The notes beneath the pieces are model-generated. The model worked only from the letters and a program-made list of their open reading frames with translations, ran no database searches and was not told the origin of the DNA. This document shows, one piece after another, positions 53,665-64,000 of a stretch of 64,000 nucleotides of DNA. This DNA comes from Rhodobacterales bacterium 32-67-9 (GTDB lineage: Bacteria; Pseudomonadota; Alphaproteobacteria; Rhodobacterales; Rhodobacteraceae): contig NCEA01000006.1 in NCBI GenBank assembly GCA_002280515.1, forward strand, positions 1 to 64,000, read 5' to 3'. Each line of letters starts with the position of its first letter. The first letter of the stretch is position 1. Both the position numbers and the translations under genes were made by a program.

Positions 53665-54438
53665 TCAGAGTTCAGCGCGCGGCCGACGGCTGACCGTCAC
53701 GTCGCGCAGCACGATCTGGTTCATCTCCGGCCCTTCGAAGATCAGGTCGATCCAGGCCCGCTCAACCCGCTTTTCGTTCATCTTGGTGTAGCCGAGGTCG
53801 AACTCCACCATCGTCTCGTCCGAGCCAAGCGACAATTCGCGCACGATCTGTTCGCTGTTCGGCCCATGCTTGATGTTGAGCCGGGCAAAGATCTCCAGCG
53901 GCCTTTCCATCTCGACCGCCGCGTCGAGCCGGATCACATGGCTCAGCCGCAGCCCCTGCAGACCGTCGGCGGGCAGGTCGATCACCAGCGACAGGAACGA
54001 CCCGTCAAAGCGGAACACGTCCATGCGCAGCCCGAACGGAGCCAGGTCGGATGCGCGCCCATTGCGGATCTGGCGCAGCGTCAGTTCGCTTGAACCGCAA
54101 TCGTGAAACACAGTCGCCTCAGCACCAAAGGGCGTCCGGTTCTCGACTGCGGCGAGGCCGGCGGGGCTGATCGGTCCCCGCCATATCTCCGGGCGCCACG
54201 CCCAATCCGACAGCATGGGCTTGCGGATCCCAGTCGATCCGATGGCCGGTCGGGTCAGGCGACCGTCGGCGACATGCAAGAACCTGTCGATCTCGCGCCG
54301 GAGCTGGCGCGCGTCGGTCCGCAGGGGCCGCAGGCGGGAAAGATCGGCAGTCCCTGCCGCCTCGGCCGCGCGCCGCCAACGGGTCAGCGCGCGCCGGAAC
54401 ATCAGGCGGTTGATGACCTTGTTGAACTTTTCACCCAT
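53665..54438 (-). CDS. Unknown protein, DUF6478-like
   Basis: 257 residues. Basic, helical N terminus (KFNKVINRLMFRRALTRWRRA) then a beta-rich body: WAWRPEIWRGPISPAGLAA, VFHDCGSSELTLRQIRN, RMDVFRFDGSFLSLVIDLP and RVERAWIDLIFEGPEMNQI. It resembles a protein family widespread in Rhodobacteraceae and annotated DUF6478, but I cannot verify this. No function is known. It is probably co-transcribed with the 127-residue gene downstream. Confidence 0.7.
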   Translation of the reverse strand: MGEKFNKVINRLMFRRALTRWRRAAEAAGTADLSRLRPLRTDARQLRREIDRFLHVADGRLTRPAIGSTGIRKPMLSDWAWRPEIWRGPISPAGLAAVENRTPFGAEATVFHDCGSSELTLRQIRNGRASDLAPFGLRMDVFRFDGSFLSLVIDLPADGLQGLRLSHVIRLDAAVEMERPLEIFARLNIKHGPNSEQIVRELSLGSDETMVEFDLGYTKMNEKRVERAWIDLIFEGPEMNQIVLRDVTVSRRPRAEL

Positions 54439-54542
54439 GAAACCGCCGCAATTGCCGATTAATCGGCTCAGGGAAACAGTAATTTCTTATCGTTTCCTTT
54501 CCGGCCATGCGCAAGGCTCACGACCGGCGGAAAGCGCGCGCG

Positions 54543-55193
54543 TCAGCCGGCCGGTGGCTCGCCGGCATTCGCGGCCCGCATCTGGGCCACCAGCGCTTCG
54601 AGCACCCGGCGCTTTTCCGCAGCCGGCAGCGGCCGGTCGCGCAGGCCCAGCGCCGACAGCGTCACCACGCGCCCGCGCAGCGTGGTGACCGCGCGCCAGT
54701 AGTCGGCCTCGACCGCGGGACCCGGCCCGGCGGACCCGTCCTTCAGGTGAAGGTAAAGCACGTCGCCCTTCGAGCTGACCGCGACCAGTTCGACCGTCTC
54801 GGCCTTGCCCGACCGGCTCAGCGCCGCGCGACCCGGCGCGGAACGGAAGAATTGCGCCAGAACCGGGAAGGACGCGGTTAGGGCGGTATTATCGGCCGTA
54901 TCCGGGAGAACCGCGACGGTCAGGAGCGCCGGCCGCGCCGGCTGGCCCGCAGAGGCGGAGCCCGACAATGCGGCACAGGTCCCGAAGAGGACGAAGGCAC
55001 CGTCCGGCCGGTCGCGGCTCGCGCTCCGGTCGATGCAGTAGCCCGGCGGGCCAGCCACGACCACGGCGCCGTCCGACACCGACATCGCCCGCGTTGCCGT
55101 GCCCCCCGAGACTAGCGGCGCGCCCGGCACACAGGCGGCGAGCGTGAGGCAAGCGGCCGCGACCCGTCCGGCCTTACTGATCCATGTAGACAT
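54543..55193 (-). CDS. Putative lipoprotein of unknown function
   Basis: 216 residues from the ATG at 55193, overlapping the end of ilvD by 20 bp. A lipoprotein signal ([18 protein letters not shown]) with lipobox LAAC puts the modified Cys near residue 20. The mature part has [12 protein letters not shown] and [15 protein letters not shown] but no known domain. Relatives occur beside ilvD in Rhodobacteraceae, as far as I recall; the role is not known. Confidence 0.75.
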   Translation of the reverse strand: MSTWISKAGRVAAACLTLAACVPGAPLVSGGTATRAMSVSDGAVVVAGPPGYCIDRSASRDRPDGAFVLFGTCAALSGSASAGQPARPALLTVAVLPDTADNTALTASFPVLAQFFRSAPGRAALSRSGKAETVELVAVSSKGDVLYLHLKDGSAGPGPAVEADYWRAVTTLRGRVVTLSALGLRDRPLPAAEKRRVLEALVAQMRAANAGEPPAG

Positions 55194-56907
55194 GACGCTC
55201 GGCTTTGCCGCCCGGATGGGTGACCGCGCCCTGCCGGGCGCCGCCGACAAGCTGCGCGTACTTCCACAGCGCCCCGGTCGCGTATTCGGTCGGGCGCGGG
55301 CCTTTCCATTCAGCCTTGCGCCGCGCGAGTTCCTCGTCGGAAAGCGCCACCGACAACTCGCCCGTGACGGCGTTGAGCGTGATCATGTCGCCGTTCTGCA
55401 AAAGCGCGATCGGCCCGCCATGCGCGGCCTCCGGCCCGACGTGACCGACGCAGAACCCGCGCGTGGCGCCCGAGAACCGGCCATCGGTGATCAGCGCCAC
55501 CTTCTTGCCCATGCCCTGGCCCGACAGCGCCGCCGTCGTCGCCAGCATCTCGCGCATCCCCGGACCGCCTGCGGGGCCTTCGTTGCGGATGACGATGACC
55601 TCGCCTTCCTTGTACTGGCGCGCCTTCACCGCCTCGAAGGCGTCCTCCTCGCATTCGAAGACCCGCGCCGGGCCCTCGAAGACCTGTTCCTCGGCACTCA
55701 TGCCGGCGACCTTCACGATCGCCCCGTCCGGCGCGAGGTTGCCCTTGAGCCCGACGACGCCGCCGGTCTTCGAGATAGGCGCCTCGACCGGGAAGATCAC
55801 CTTGCCGTCGACGGCACGGTCGACAAGGTCCAGTTCCTCGCCGATGGTCCGGCCGGTGGCGGACATGCAGTCCTCGTGAATCAGGCCCGCCTTGCGCAGC
55901 TCGCGCATCACGACCGGCACGCCACCCGCCTCGTAAAGATCCTTGGCGACATAGTCGCCGCCCGGACGCAGGTTCACGAAATAGGGCGTGTCGCGGAAGA
56001 TGTCGCAGACATCGAAGAGGTCGAAGTCGATCCCGGCCTCATGGGCGATCGCCGGCAGGTGCAGCCCGCCGTTGGTCGAGCCGCCGGTGCAGGCGACAAC
56101 GCGCGCCGCGTTTTCCAGCGCCTTGCGCGTCACGATATCGCGGGCGCGGATATTCTTCTCGATAAGGTTCATCACCGCCATGCCCGAGGCCTCGCCATAC
56201 TGGTCGCGGCTTTCATAGGGCGCCGGCATCCCCGAGGAATTCGGCAGCGCAAGGCCGATGGCTTCCGAGACGCAGGCCATCGTGTTGGCGGTATACTGGC
56301 CGCCGCAGGCGCCGGCCGAGGGGCAGGCGACACGCTCGAGGATATCGAGCTCCGCATCGGACATCTGGCCCGCCTGATGCTTGCCCACCGCCTCGAACAC
56401 GTCCTGAACGACGACATCCTTGCCGCCAAGCCGGCCCGGCAGGATCGACCCGCCGTAGATGAAGACCGACGGCACGTTGAGCCGCACCATCGCCATCATC
56501 ATCCCCGGCAGGCTCTTGTCGCAACCGGCAAGACCCACCAGCGCGTCATAGCAATGACCGCGCATCGTCAGTTCGACCGTATCGGTGATCGCATCGCGGC
56601 TGGCGAGTGAGGAGCGCATCCCTTCGTGACCCATCGCGATACCGTCGGTGACGGTGATCGTGGTGAATTCGCGCGGCGTGCCGCCGCCGGCCTTCACACC
56701 CATCTTCACCGCCTGCGCCTGACGGTTGAGCGCAATGTTGCAGGGTGCCGCCTCGTTCCAGCAGGTGGCGACGCCGACCCACGGCTGGTGGATCTCGTCC
56801 TCGGAAATCCCCATTGCGTAGAAATAGGACCGGTGCGGCGCCCGCGCGGGGCCTTCGGTCACATGGCGGCTGGGCAGTTTCGACTTGTCGAACTGGCGGT
56901 TCTTCAT
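55174..56907 (-). CDS. ilvD: Dihydroxy-acid dehydratase
   Basis: 577 residues from the ATG at 56907, which has GGGAGG at 7 bases. It dehydrates dihydroxy acids in valine, leucine and isoleucine synthesis. Cluster-ligand cysteines are seen in [24 protein letters not shown] and [37 protein letters not shown] near the C terminus is the usual IlvD/Edd signature with the catalytic Ser. Standard in length and sequence. Confidence 0.96.
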   Translation of the reverse strand: MKNRQFDKSKLPSRHVTEGPARAPHRSYFYAMGISEDEIHQPWVGVATCWNEAAPCNIALNRQAQAVKMGVKAGGGTPREFTTITVTDGIAMGHEGMRSSLASRDAITDTVELTMRGHCYDALVGLAGCDKSLPGMMMAMVRLNVPSVFIYGGSILPGRLGGKDVVVQDVFEAVGKHQAGQMSDAELDILERVACPSAGACGGQYTANTMACVSEAIGLALPNSSGMPAPYESRDQYGEASGMAVMNLIEKNIRARDIVTRKALENAARVVACTGGSTNGGLHLPAIAHEAGIDFDLFDVCDIFRDTPYFVNLRPGGDYVAKDLYEAGGVPVVMRELRKAGLIHEDCMSATGRTIGEELDLVDRAVDGKVIFPVEAPISKTGGVVGLKGNLAPDGAIVKVAGMSAEEQVFEGPARVFECEEDAFEAVKARQYKEGEVIVIRNEGPAGGPGMREMLATTAALSGQGMGKKVALITDGRFSGATRGFCVGHVGPEAAHGGPIALLQNGDMITLNAVTGELSVALSDEELARRKAEWKGPRPTEYATGALWKYAQLVGGARQGAVTHPGGKAERHVYMDQ

Positions 56908-57077
56908 GGGTTTGCCTCCCGTCTCTCGGTTCGCCATGCAATAGGCGAGCCGGGCGCGGGACACAAGCACCCGGACGGCCAGCCGGGCTGCGACATTGGC
57001 GCAGCATCTAAGCGACCGCGCGATCCCGGCGCGACCGCATTGCCCCCGCCGGCGCCGGAGGCTAGCGTCGCGCCACC

Positions 57078-57980
57078 ATGCAGAACCTCCACGACGCCTA
57101 TGCCCCGCACGACGCCTATGTCGCCCCCGCCCGCAGCCGGCGCGAGGTCTGGCGGCTTTTTCCTGGCATCGCGGTCATCCTTGCCGCCTATCTCGGCACG
57201 CTCGTCCTTCTCGGCACCTACCTGACGGAAAATTATGGCCGGCTGATCGCCCAGGCCCTCTATCAGCGCATGGCGCGCGGCGACACGCCGGGCGGCATGC
57301 TGATGCTGCTCTGGACCTTCCTCGGCCTCGCCCTCGGCCCGATGATCGCGGTGCGGCTGCTGCACGGGCGATCGGCCGGCACGCTCTTCGGCCCGTCACT
57401 GCGCAAAGCACTTGCTGATTTCATCCGCGTGCTCGGGCCGATTCTGGCCCTGAACGCGGTCCTGCTGCCCTTCGCCCTCGGCGCCGACACCACCCGGCCC
57501 GGTCTCGGCTTTGCCGCCTTCCTCGGCTACCTGCCCTTCGCGCTGCCCGGTGTCCTGGTCCAGACCGGGGCAGAGGAACTGGTCTTTCGCGGCTACCTGC
57601 AGCAGCAACTCGCGGCCCGCTTCCGGCAGCGGTTGATCTGGATCGGCCTGCCCTCGCTCCTCTTCGCGTCCGGGCACTATCTGCCCGGCGAATTCGGCGG
57701 CAGTGCCTGGGCCGTAGCACTCTGGGCGGCGGTCTTCGGCGTGCTCGCGGCCGACCTGACAGCTCGGACCGGCAACCTCGGCGCTGCCCTCGGCTTTCAT
57801 GCAGCGAACAACATCGCCGCGCTGCTCCTCGTCGGGCTCGACGGCAACCTCGACGGGCTGGCGCTCTGGAGCATGACGGTCGATCTTCGCGATCCGGCGG
57901 CCGTGATCCCCGCCTTTGCCGTGGATTTCGCCGCGACGATCACCGCGTGGCTCCTCGCCCGGCTCGTGCTGCGGGTCTGA
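57078..57980 (+). CDS. CPBP-family intramembrane glutamic endopeptidase (CAAX protease-like)
   Basis: 300 residues with about eight hydrophobic segments. The three CPBP motifs are present: EE-x3-R as E166-E167 and R171 ([11 protein letters not shown]), F-x3-H ending at His200 ([11 protein letters not shown]) and HxxxN at His241 (GFHAANN). Proteases of this type cleave membrane substrates or serve bacteriocin immunity; no target is evident. It is upstream of accD with 79 bp between. Confidence 0.88.
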   Translation: MQNLHDAYAPHDAYVAPARSRREVWRLFPGIAVILAAYLGTLVLLGTYLTENYGRLIAQALYQRMARGDTPGGMLMLLWTFLGLALGPMIAVRLLHGRSAGTLFGPSLRKALADFIRVLGPILALNAVLLPFALGADTTRPGLGFAAFLGYLPFALPGVLVQTGAEELVFRGYLQQQLAARFRQRLIWIGLPSLLFASGHYLPGEFGGSAWAVALWAAVFGVLAADLTARTGNLGAALGFHAANNIAALLLVGLDGNLDGLALWSMTVDLRDPAAVIPAFAVDFAATITAWLLARLVLRV

Positions 57981-58059
57981 TTGCATTTCGCGCCGCCCCG
58001 GCTTATCTGGAGGGCCAGACCGGCGGCCCTGCCCGTCCCGACCGAAGGCGGAAAAGACG

Positions 58060-58977
<918 letters not shown>

Positions 58978-59031
58978 CCCCTTCATCTTGCCCCAAATAT
59001 CCTCGGGGGGTACCGGGGGGCAGACTGCCCC
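58978..59031. repeat. Intergenic AAATATCC-family element with hairpin
   Basis: CCCTTCATCTTGC starts immediately after the accD stop and is followed by CCCAAATATCCTCGGGGGG, matching the element after 41554 in its first 13 bases and core. GGGGCA-GAC-TGCCCC (59017-59031) adds a short stem. It may end accD transcription or give partial readthrough to folC. Confidence 0.55.
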
Positions 59032-59068
59032 ACGGACCCAAGCCCGAGCCCAGCGCCACGAGGCCACG

Positions 59069-60340
59069 ATGTCCGACGGTTCCGACCTGATCCTCGCCCG
59101 GATGATGGCGCTCCATCCGAAGATCATCGACCTGACGCTCGACCGGGTCTGGCGGCTTCTCGGCGCCCTCGACCACCCCGAACGCGCGCTGCCGCCGGTG
59201 ATCCACATCGCCGGGACCAATGGCAAGGGCTCGACCCAGGCGATGATCCGCGCCGGGCTCGAGGCGATGGGCGACACCGTCCACGCCTATACCTCGCCGC
59301 ATCTCGCGCGCTTTCACGAACGCATCCGACTGGCCGGAGAGCTGATTTCCGAACCCCATCTCACCGAGATTCTCGAGGAGTGCGAGGTTGCGAATGGCGG
59401 CATCCCGATCACCTATTTCGAGATTACCACCTGCGCCGCGTTCCTCGCCTTCGCCCGTACGAAAGCCGACTGGACGCTGCTCGAGGTCGGCCTTGGCGGC
59501 CGGCTCGATGCCACGAATGTCGTGGACAAGCCCCGGTTGACGATCCTCACGCCGATCTCGATCGACCACCAGCAGTATCTCGGCGACACCCTGCCGGAGA
59601 TCGCCGGCGAGAAGGCCGGCATTCTCAAGCGCGGCGTGCCTTGCGTGGTCGGCCCGCAGGAACCGGCGGCGCTCGAGGTGATCGAGGCGAAGGCGGCGCG
59701 GCTCGGCTGCCCGCTTCTCGTCCACGGCCAGCACTGGCATGCGTTCGAGGAACGCGGACGGCTGATCTTCCAGGACGAAAGCGGCCTTCTCGACCTACCG
59801 CTGCCAAACCTGCCCGGCCCGCACCAGATCGACAATGCCGGCGCCGCGCTCGCCGCACTCCGCCATCTCGGCGCCGGCGACGCGGCCTGCGAAGGCGCCA
59901 TCACGAAGGCCTACTGGCCTGCCCGAATGCAGCGCCTGACCCAAGGCCCCCTTGTCGAGGCGGCCGGCGCTTGCGAACTCTGGCTCGACGGCGGCCATAA
60001 CCCGGCCGGTGGGCAGGCCGTCGCTGCCACTCTCGCGCGGATGCCGGCGAAACCCACCCATCTCATCCTCGGCATGCTCAACACCAAGGATATCGCCGGC
60101 TACCTCCGACCCGTCGCGGCCGAGGCGCAAAGTCTGACCGCCGTCTCGATCCCAGGCGAGGCCAACACGCTCAGCGCCGAGGACACCCAGGCCGCCGCCG
60201 CCAAGGCCGGCATCTCCGCCGGCACCGCCGACAGCGTCCTTGCTGCCGTCCGGGCGATTGCCGTGAAAGATCCCGGCGCCCGCATCCTGATCTGCGGCTC
60301 GCTCTACCTCGCCGGGGGTGTGCTGAGGGAAAACGGCTAG
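59069..60340 (+). CDS. folC: Bifunctional folylpolyglutamate synthase/dihydrofolate synthase
   Basis: 423 residues from the ATG at 59069. The Mur-ligase-like ATP loop is GTNGKGST at 49-56, followed by YTSPHLARFHERIRL, LLEVGLGGRLDATNV and SIDHQQYLGDTL. The C-terminal domain has WLDGGHNPAGGQAVA. It adds glutamate to dihydropteroate and tetrahydrofolate. It follows accD, as in most proteobacteria. Its stop overlaps that of the convergent GntR gene at CTAG. Confidence 0.96.
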   Translation: MSDGSDLILARMMALHPKIIDLTLDRVWRLLGALDHPERALPPVIHIAGTNGKGSTQAMIRAGLEAMGDTVHAYTSPHLARFHERIRLAGELISEPHLTEILEECEVANGGIPITYFEITTCAAFLAFARTKADWTLLEVGLGGRLDATNVVDKPRLTILTPISIDHQQYLGDTLPEIAGEKAGILKRGVPCVVGPQEPAALEVIEAKAARLGCPLLVHGQHWHAFEERGRLIFQDESGLLDLPLPNLPGPHQIDNAGAALAALRHLGAGDAACEGAITKAYWPARMQRLTQGPLVEAAGACELWLDGGHNPAGGQAVAATLARMPAKPTHLILGMLNTKDIAGYLRPVAAEAQSLTAVSIPGEANTLSAEDTQAAAAKAGISAGTADSVLAAVRAIAVKDPGARILICGSLYLAGGVLRENG

Positions 60341-60999
60341 GCGGCGACGCCCCACCAACGCAAGGTCGCGTCAAGGTGGGTGCGGATCGCGGCGGCAGCA
60401 GCATCGGCATCGCCTGCGACGATGGCATCTATGATCGCCAGATGTTCTTCCATCGCCGAAACGATACGGTCGCGAAGGAAGGGCCGCGTATTCTGGATGA
60501 TGGCGACGCGGTGCCGGTTCTGGGCGTAGAGCGCCGCCGCCAGACCCGAGCCGAGCCCTGTCGCCATCGCGTCATGCAGCATGAGGTCGGTCAGCATTGC
60601 CCGTTCCGGCAGGTTGGGCGCGCCGCCAGAGCGGGCAGCCTGCAAAATCCCCTCGTGCGCGGCCCGCAGCTCTGCCAGGGGCAGTGCCCCCCCCGCCGAG
60701 ACGAGCCGGCGGACGCCTTCGACGTCGAACATCGCCCGCAGGTTCAGGCATTCGCGCGTGGTCTCCGGCCCGGCATCCATAACCAGAACGCCGCGCTTGG
60801 GCAGGATGCTGACCAGTCCCTGCGCCTCGGCCCGCTTCACCGCATCGCGGACCGCGGCGATGGGCAGGCCAAGCTGCGCGACGAGCGCCGGCATGGACAG
60901 GAACGCCCCGCTGGCGGGCTGACCTGACTGGAGGGCGCCGATCAGCGCGTCATAGGCCCGTTCGGCCAGCAAGGACTGATCCGTTTCCGCGACGTTCAC
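60337..60999 (-). CDS. GntR-family transcriptional regulator with FCD domain
   Basis: 220 residues. An N-terminal winged helix (residues about 10-75, with MPALVAQLGLPIAAVRDAVKRAEAQGLVSILPKRG) is joined to an all-helical FCD ligand domain (MLTDLMLHDAMATGLGS, HRVAIIQNTRPFLRDRI, EEHLAIIDAIVAGDADAAAAAIRTHL), with the D-x3-H and H residues that usually hold a metal. It is divergent from an NCS1 nucleobase permease gene with a 150-bp AT-rich gap, so it probably controls that gene. Confidence 0.9.
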   Translation of the reverse strand: MNVAETDQSLLAERAYDALIGALQSGQPASGAFLSMPALVAQLGLPIAAVRDAVKRAEAQGLVSILPKRGVLVMDAGPETTRECLNLRAMFDVEGVRRLVSAGGALPLAELRAAHEGILQAARSGGAPNLPERAMLTDLMLHDAMATGLGSGLAAALYAQNRHRVAIIQNTRPFLRDRIVSAMEEHLAIIDAIVAGDADAAAAAIRTHLDATLRWWGVAA

Positions 61000-61037
61000 C
61001 GATATGCTCCTTGCACTATCAAAAATTTAAAGCAGGT

Positions 61038-61058
61038 GTTTCCTTCAAGAACGGAAAC
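61038..61058. promoter_or_regulatory. Inverted repeat, candidate GntR operator
   Basis: GTTTCC and GGAAAC flank a 9-base spacer in the AT-rich divergent gap between the GntR and permease genes. It lies about 40 bp from the GntR start and 92 bp from the permease start. Its size fits a GntR-type operator, but no consensus was matched. Confidence 0.4.
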
Positions 61059-61149
61059 TCAGAATCAAGAATATCATCTAACATTTTACCTGCAATATCA
61101 CAAAAAATGACAGACCAAAGGCCGCGCCACTATCAACGGGAGATAACAC

Positions 61150-62598
61150 ATGGCCCTGACACCTTCGGGAGCGCACGACAGCGATCTTTATAACGAGGAC
61201 CTTGCCCCCCTCGCGCCGGAGGCGCGCAAATGGGGGGCATTCGAGATCTTCAACGTCTGGAACAACGACATCCAGAGCCTTTTCGGCTATTCCCTCGCGG
61301 CGTCGCTCTTCATCACCTACGGCCTGAACGGCTGGGCGGTCTTCGCGGCCATCGTCGTCTCGGGCTTTTTCGTGATGATGCTGGTCAACCTGACGGGGCG
61401 CCCCTCGGTCCGCTACGGCATCCCCTATCCGGTCATGGCCCGCGCCTCGATGGGCGTCTACGGCGCGCGCTTCCCGGCGCTGGTCCGAGGCATCGTCGCG
61501 ATCTTCTGGTACGGAGTGCAGACCTACTTCGCCTCGACGGCGGTGGCGCTCTTGCTGAACACGATCCTCGGGATCGAGGGCGGGGCGGAGTTCCTCGGCA
61601 TGACCGCCGTGGGCTGGCTGTCCTACATAATCGTCTGCGTCTTCCAGGTCGCGCTGTTCATGAAGGGGATCGACTGGGTCGGCAAGTTCCTGAACTGGGC
61701 CGGCCCCTTCGTCTATCTGGTAATGATCGCGCTTTGCCTCGTCATCTGGTGGAAAGCCGGCAATGGCATCTTCGGCGCGCTCGGCACGATCTTCGAGGGC
61801 TCCGAGGCAACCGATCCGCGTGGCCCCGTGGCCGCCTTCTTCGCCATCATCGGCACGATGATCGCCTATTTCGCAGCGGTCGTGATCAACTTCGGCGACT
61901 TCTCGCGCTTCGTGAAGTCGGAGACGGCAATGAGGAAAGGGAACTTCTGGGGATTGCCGATCTCCATGGCGTTCTTCTCGTTCATCGCGCTGTTCGTGAC
62001 GGCAGGAACCGTGGTGCTTTTCGGAGAGAAGCTGACCAACCCGGCCGACATCGTCGATCGGGTCGACAACGTCCTTCTGACGCTGATCGCGGCGATCACC
62101 TTCTTCGCGGCGACGGTCGGCATCAACCTCGTCGCGAACTTCATCCCGCCGGCCTATGACATCGCCAACCTCGCGCCTTCGAAAATCTCGGCCCGCACGG
62201 GTGGCATCATCACCGCAGTGATCGCCTTCTTCATCGGCGCACTCTGGGTACCCTTGATCTCCAATATCGGGATCGCCGGGTTCGTCGATACGCTCGGCGC
62301 CTTCCTCGCGCCGCTCTACGGGATTCTTGTCGCCGATTACTACCTCGTCCGACAGCGGGAAATCTCGGTCGACGATCTGTTCAGCGCGGCACCGGACGGC
62401 CCCTATTTCTACGCCGGGGGCTGGAACAAGAAGGCAATCCTCGCATTTGCGATCGCGGCGGTCTTTTCAGTCGCGACGGTCTGGGTGCCGGCCTTCGCGG
62501 CGCTGTCGGGCTATGGCTGGGTCATCGGCGCGGTGCTGGGCGGGGCATTGCATCTTGGCCTGATGCGGTCCGCCGGCGCGGTTGCCCGCTCTGCCTGA
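61150..62598 (+). CDS. NCS1-family nucleobase/allantoin:cation symporter
   Basis: 482 residues, GGGAG 7 bases before the ATG. Twelve transmembrane segments. NCS1 signatures are NEDLAPLAPEARKWGAFEIFNVWNND at 16-41, NLTGRPSVRYGIPYPVMARASMGVYGA and FGDFSRFVKSE in the middle. Members import uracil, cytosine, allantoin, hydantoin or thiamin-like compounds with Na+ or H+. The substrate is not determined here. Controlled presumably by the divergent GntR regulator; a flavin-dependent monooxygenase gene follows. Confidence 0.9.
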   Translation: MALTPSGAHDSDLYNEDLAPLAPEARKWGAFEIFNVWNNDIQSLFGYSLAASLFITYGLNGWAVFAAIVVSGFFVMMLVNLTGRPSVRYGIPYPVMARASMGVYGARFPALVRGIVAIFWYGVQTYFASTAVALLLNTILGIEGGAEFLGMTAVGWLSYIIVCVFQVALFMKGIDWVGKFLNWAGPFVYLVMIALCLVIWWKAGNGIFGALGTIFEGSEATDPRGPVAAFFAIIGTMIAYFAAVVINFGDFSRFVKSETAMRKGNFWGLPISMAFFSFIALFVTAGTVVLFGEKLTNPADIVDRVDNVLLTLIAAITFFAATVGINLVANFIPPAYDIANLAPSKISARTGGIITAVIAFFIGALWVPLISNIGIAGFVDTLGAFLAPLYGILVADYYLVRQREISVDDLFSAAPDGPYFYAGGWNKKAILAFAIAAVFSVATVWVPAFAALSGYGWVIGAVLGGALHLGLMRSAGAVARSA

Positions 62599-62735
62599 CC
62601 GCTCCTTTCCCGCGCCCGGCCGCTTTTCCCGCCGGGCGCGCCACTTGCGCGGCCTGCACGTCGATTGTGCAGCGCCGCGCCTTTTCTTTTCCGGCGGCGC
62701 GCCTTCATATACGGCAACTTAAGCCCGAGGCCATG

Positions 62736-63764
62736 ATGACGCTGGAATTCGCACTCGACACCTTCGGCGACGTGACCTTCGGTCCGGACGGCAAGCTGAA
62801 ACCGCAGGACCAGGTGATCCGCGACGTGATCGAACAGGCGGTTCTCGCCGACGCGGTCGGGGTAGACTTCATTGGCCTCGGCGAACATCACCGCGACGAT
62901 TTCGCGATTTCGGCACCAGAAACGGTGCTCGCCGCCATTGCCGCGAAGACCACGCGCATCCGCATCGGCACGGCCGTCACGGTGCTCTCGTCCGACGATC
63001 CGATCCGGGTTTTCCAGCGGTTTTCCACGCTGAACGCGCTTTCGGGCGGGCGGGCGGAGGTGATCCTCGGGCGCGGCTCCTTTACCGAGAGCTTTCCGCT
63101 CTTCGGCCTCGACCTTTCGGACTACGAGACGCTCTTCAACGAAAAGCTCGACCTCTTCACCAGACTTCTCCGCGCACCCAAAGTGACGTGGTCGGGCACG
63201 ACGCGGCCGCCGCTCCGGAACCAGCCGGTCTACCCGACGCTCGCGACCCCGCTGAAATGCTGGATCGGCGTCGGCGGCACGCCCGAATCGGTGATGCGGG
63301 CGGTGCATTACGACCTGCCAATGATGCTCGCCATCATCGGCGGTGCGGCGTCGCGGTTCCGCCCCTTCGTCGATCTCTATCAGCAGGCCTACGCCCAGAC
63401 CGGGAACCCCCCGCAGCCGGTCGGCGTCCACTCTCCCGGTCATGTCGCCGAGACCGACGAAAAGGCGCGGGAGGAGCTTTGGCCACATTACAAGGCGCTC
63501 CATGACCGGATCGGCCGCGAACGCGGCTGGCCGCCGACGACCCGCGCGCATTTCGACCGCGAGGCCGACCACGGCTCGCTCTATGTCGGCGCGCCCGAGA
63601 CCGTCGCCAACAGAATCGCGGCCACGGTGAAGGCGCTCGGCCTGTCGCGGTTCGAGATGAAATATTCCTCCGGCCCGCTGCCACACGAGCATCTCATGCG
63701 CTCCGTCGAGCTTTACGGCACCGAGGTCATCCCGCGGGTGCGCACCCTTCTCGACGGGCGCTAA
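62736..63764 (+). CDS. LLM-class flavin-dependent oxidoreductase (luciferase-like)
   Basis: 342 residues from the ATG at 62736; the ATG at 62733 is too near GAGG. The bacterial luciferase barrel is recognised by MTLEFALDTFGDV, FIGLGEHHRDDFAISAPETVLAAIAAKT, RIRIGTAVTVLSSDDPIRVFQRFSTLNALSGGRAEVILGRG and YVGAPETVANRIA. It uses reduced flavin and oxygen, but the substrate is unknown. It lies 137 bp after the permease gene and may handle an imported compound; this is inference. Its stop overlaps the zapE stop by 4 bp. Confidence 0.87.
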   Translation: MTLEFALDTFGDVTFGPDGKLKPQDQVIRDVIEQAVLADAVGVDFIGLGEHHRDDFAISAPETVLAAIAAKTTRIRIGTAVTVLSSDDPIRVFQRFSTLNALSGGRAEVILGRGSFTESFPLFGLDLSDYETLFNEKLDLFTRLLRAPKVTWSGTTRPPLRNQPVYPTLATPLKCWIGVGGTPESVMRAVHYDLPMMLAIIGGAASRFRPFVDLYQQAYAQTGNPPQPVGVHSPGHVAETDEKAREELWPHYKALHDRIGRERGWPPTTRAHFDREADHGSLYVGAPETVANRIAATVKALGLSRFEMKYSSGPLPHEHLMRSVELYGTEVIPRVRTLLDGR

Positions 63765-64000
63765 CCGGCCGCCCCGGCCCAGTCGGCCGCCTGCATCTCG
63801 CGTAGCCGGCTTGCGGTCCGCTCGAATTCGAAGGTGCCCTCGCCTTCGAGGTAGAGCCGTTCCGGCTCGTCCGCGGCCGAGCAGATCAGCCGCACCTTCG
63901 CCTCGTAAAGCGCGTCGATCAGGGTCACGAAGCGCTTGGCCTCGTTGTAATTCTCGGCGGACAGGTGCGGGATGTCCTCGAGGATCAGCACCCGCACCGC
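63761..64000 (-). CDS. zapE: Cell division ATPase ZapE (AFG1-like), C-terminal part only
   Basis: The frame enters from the right edge and ends at 63761, so only about 80 C-terminal codons are visible. The sequence RVLILEDIPHLSAENYNEAKRFVTLIDALYE, then LICSAADEPERLYLEGEGTFEFERTASRLREMQ, is the standard end of the AFG1/ZapE ATPases, covering the sensor and arginine-finger region. ZapE acts at the division ring late in constriction. The P-loop lies outside the window. Confidence 0.9.
   Translation of the reverse strand, partial: AVRVLILEDIPHLSAENYNEAKRFVTLIDALYEAKVRLICSAADEPERLYLEGEGTFEFERTASRLREMQAADWAGAAG

Overview
The window is GC-rich, gene-dense bacterial chromosome from an alphaproteobacterium, most likely of the Rhodobacterales (Rhodobacter/Defluviimonas-like Paracoccaceae). 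The evidence is the gene content and order: uvrC, pgsA, moaD and moaE on one strand, tandem peroxiredoxins, accD followed by folC, glnK-amtB, and a recurring intergenic hairpin sequence built on AAATATCC. No rRNA, tRNA or CRISPR array was recognised. Both ends cut through genes: a protease-nuclease at the left and zapE at the right.

Region by region. 1-8.1 kb (minus strand) is the accessory part. It is a compact four-gene operon behind a strong sigma70-like promoter. In order it encodes a subtilase whose catalytic Ser position is Thr, a trypsin-like protease with a C-terminal NTPase-like module that lacks a P-loop, a 1080-residue STAND-type ATPase, and a second trypsin-like protease that runs into the start of a non-specific endonuclease domain at the window edge. 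The architecture looks like a protease/nuclease conflict (defence) system and is the most interesting content here. 8.4-14.3 kb holds a membrane-fused spermidine-synthase-like protein, a LysR regulator and a divergent dimethylglycine/sarcosine dehydrogenase-like flavoprotein. 14.4-18.2 kb is moaE-moaD-pgsA-uvrC, with an IS5-type transposase remnant between pgsA and uvrC and an unusual duplicated motif in pgsA.

18.3-35.4 kb is housekeeping: SDR, S49 protease, LysR, lytic transglycosylase, dapA, amidohydrolase, ion channel, smpB, sseA, an aromatic aminotransferase, amtB-glnK, a class A PBP, and mlaA-mlaC. 35.5-46.1 kb holds a type I secretion ABC/HlyD pair, RidA, GDPD, acyltransferases, a glutathione S-transferase broken by one amber codon, a pterin dehydratase, tandem peroxiredoxins, a ferredoxin-reductase-like protein, rsmD and a HAD phosphatase. 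46.2-64 kb holds map, a CinA-like protein, GNAT, AhpD-like and OmpA-like proteins, LysR, fadH, small unknowns, ilvD, a CPBP protease, accD, folC, a GntR regulator divergent from an NCS1 permease, a luciferase-like monooxygenase and zapE.

Many same-strand neighbours overlap by ATGA or GTGA, which suggests translational coupling. Several convergent pairs overlap by 4 bp at CTAG or CTAA. Convergent junctions often carry GC-rich hairpins.
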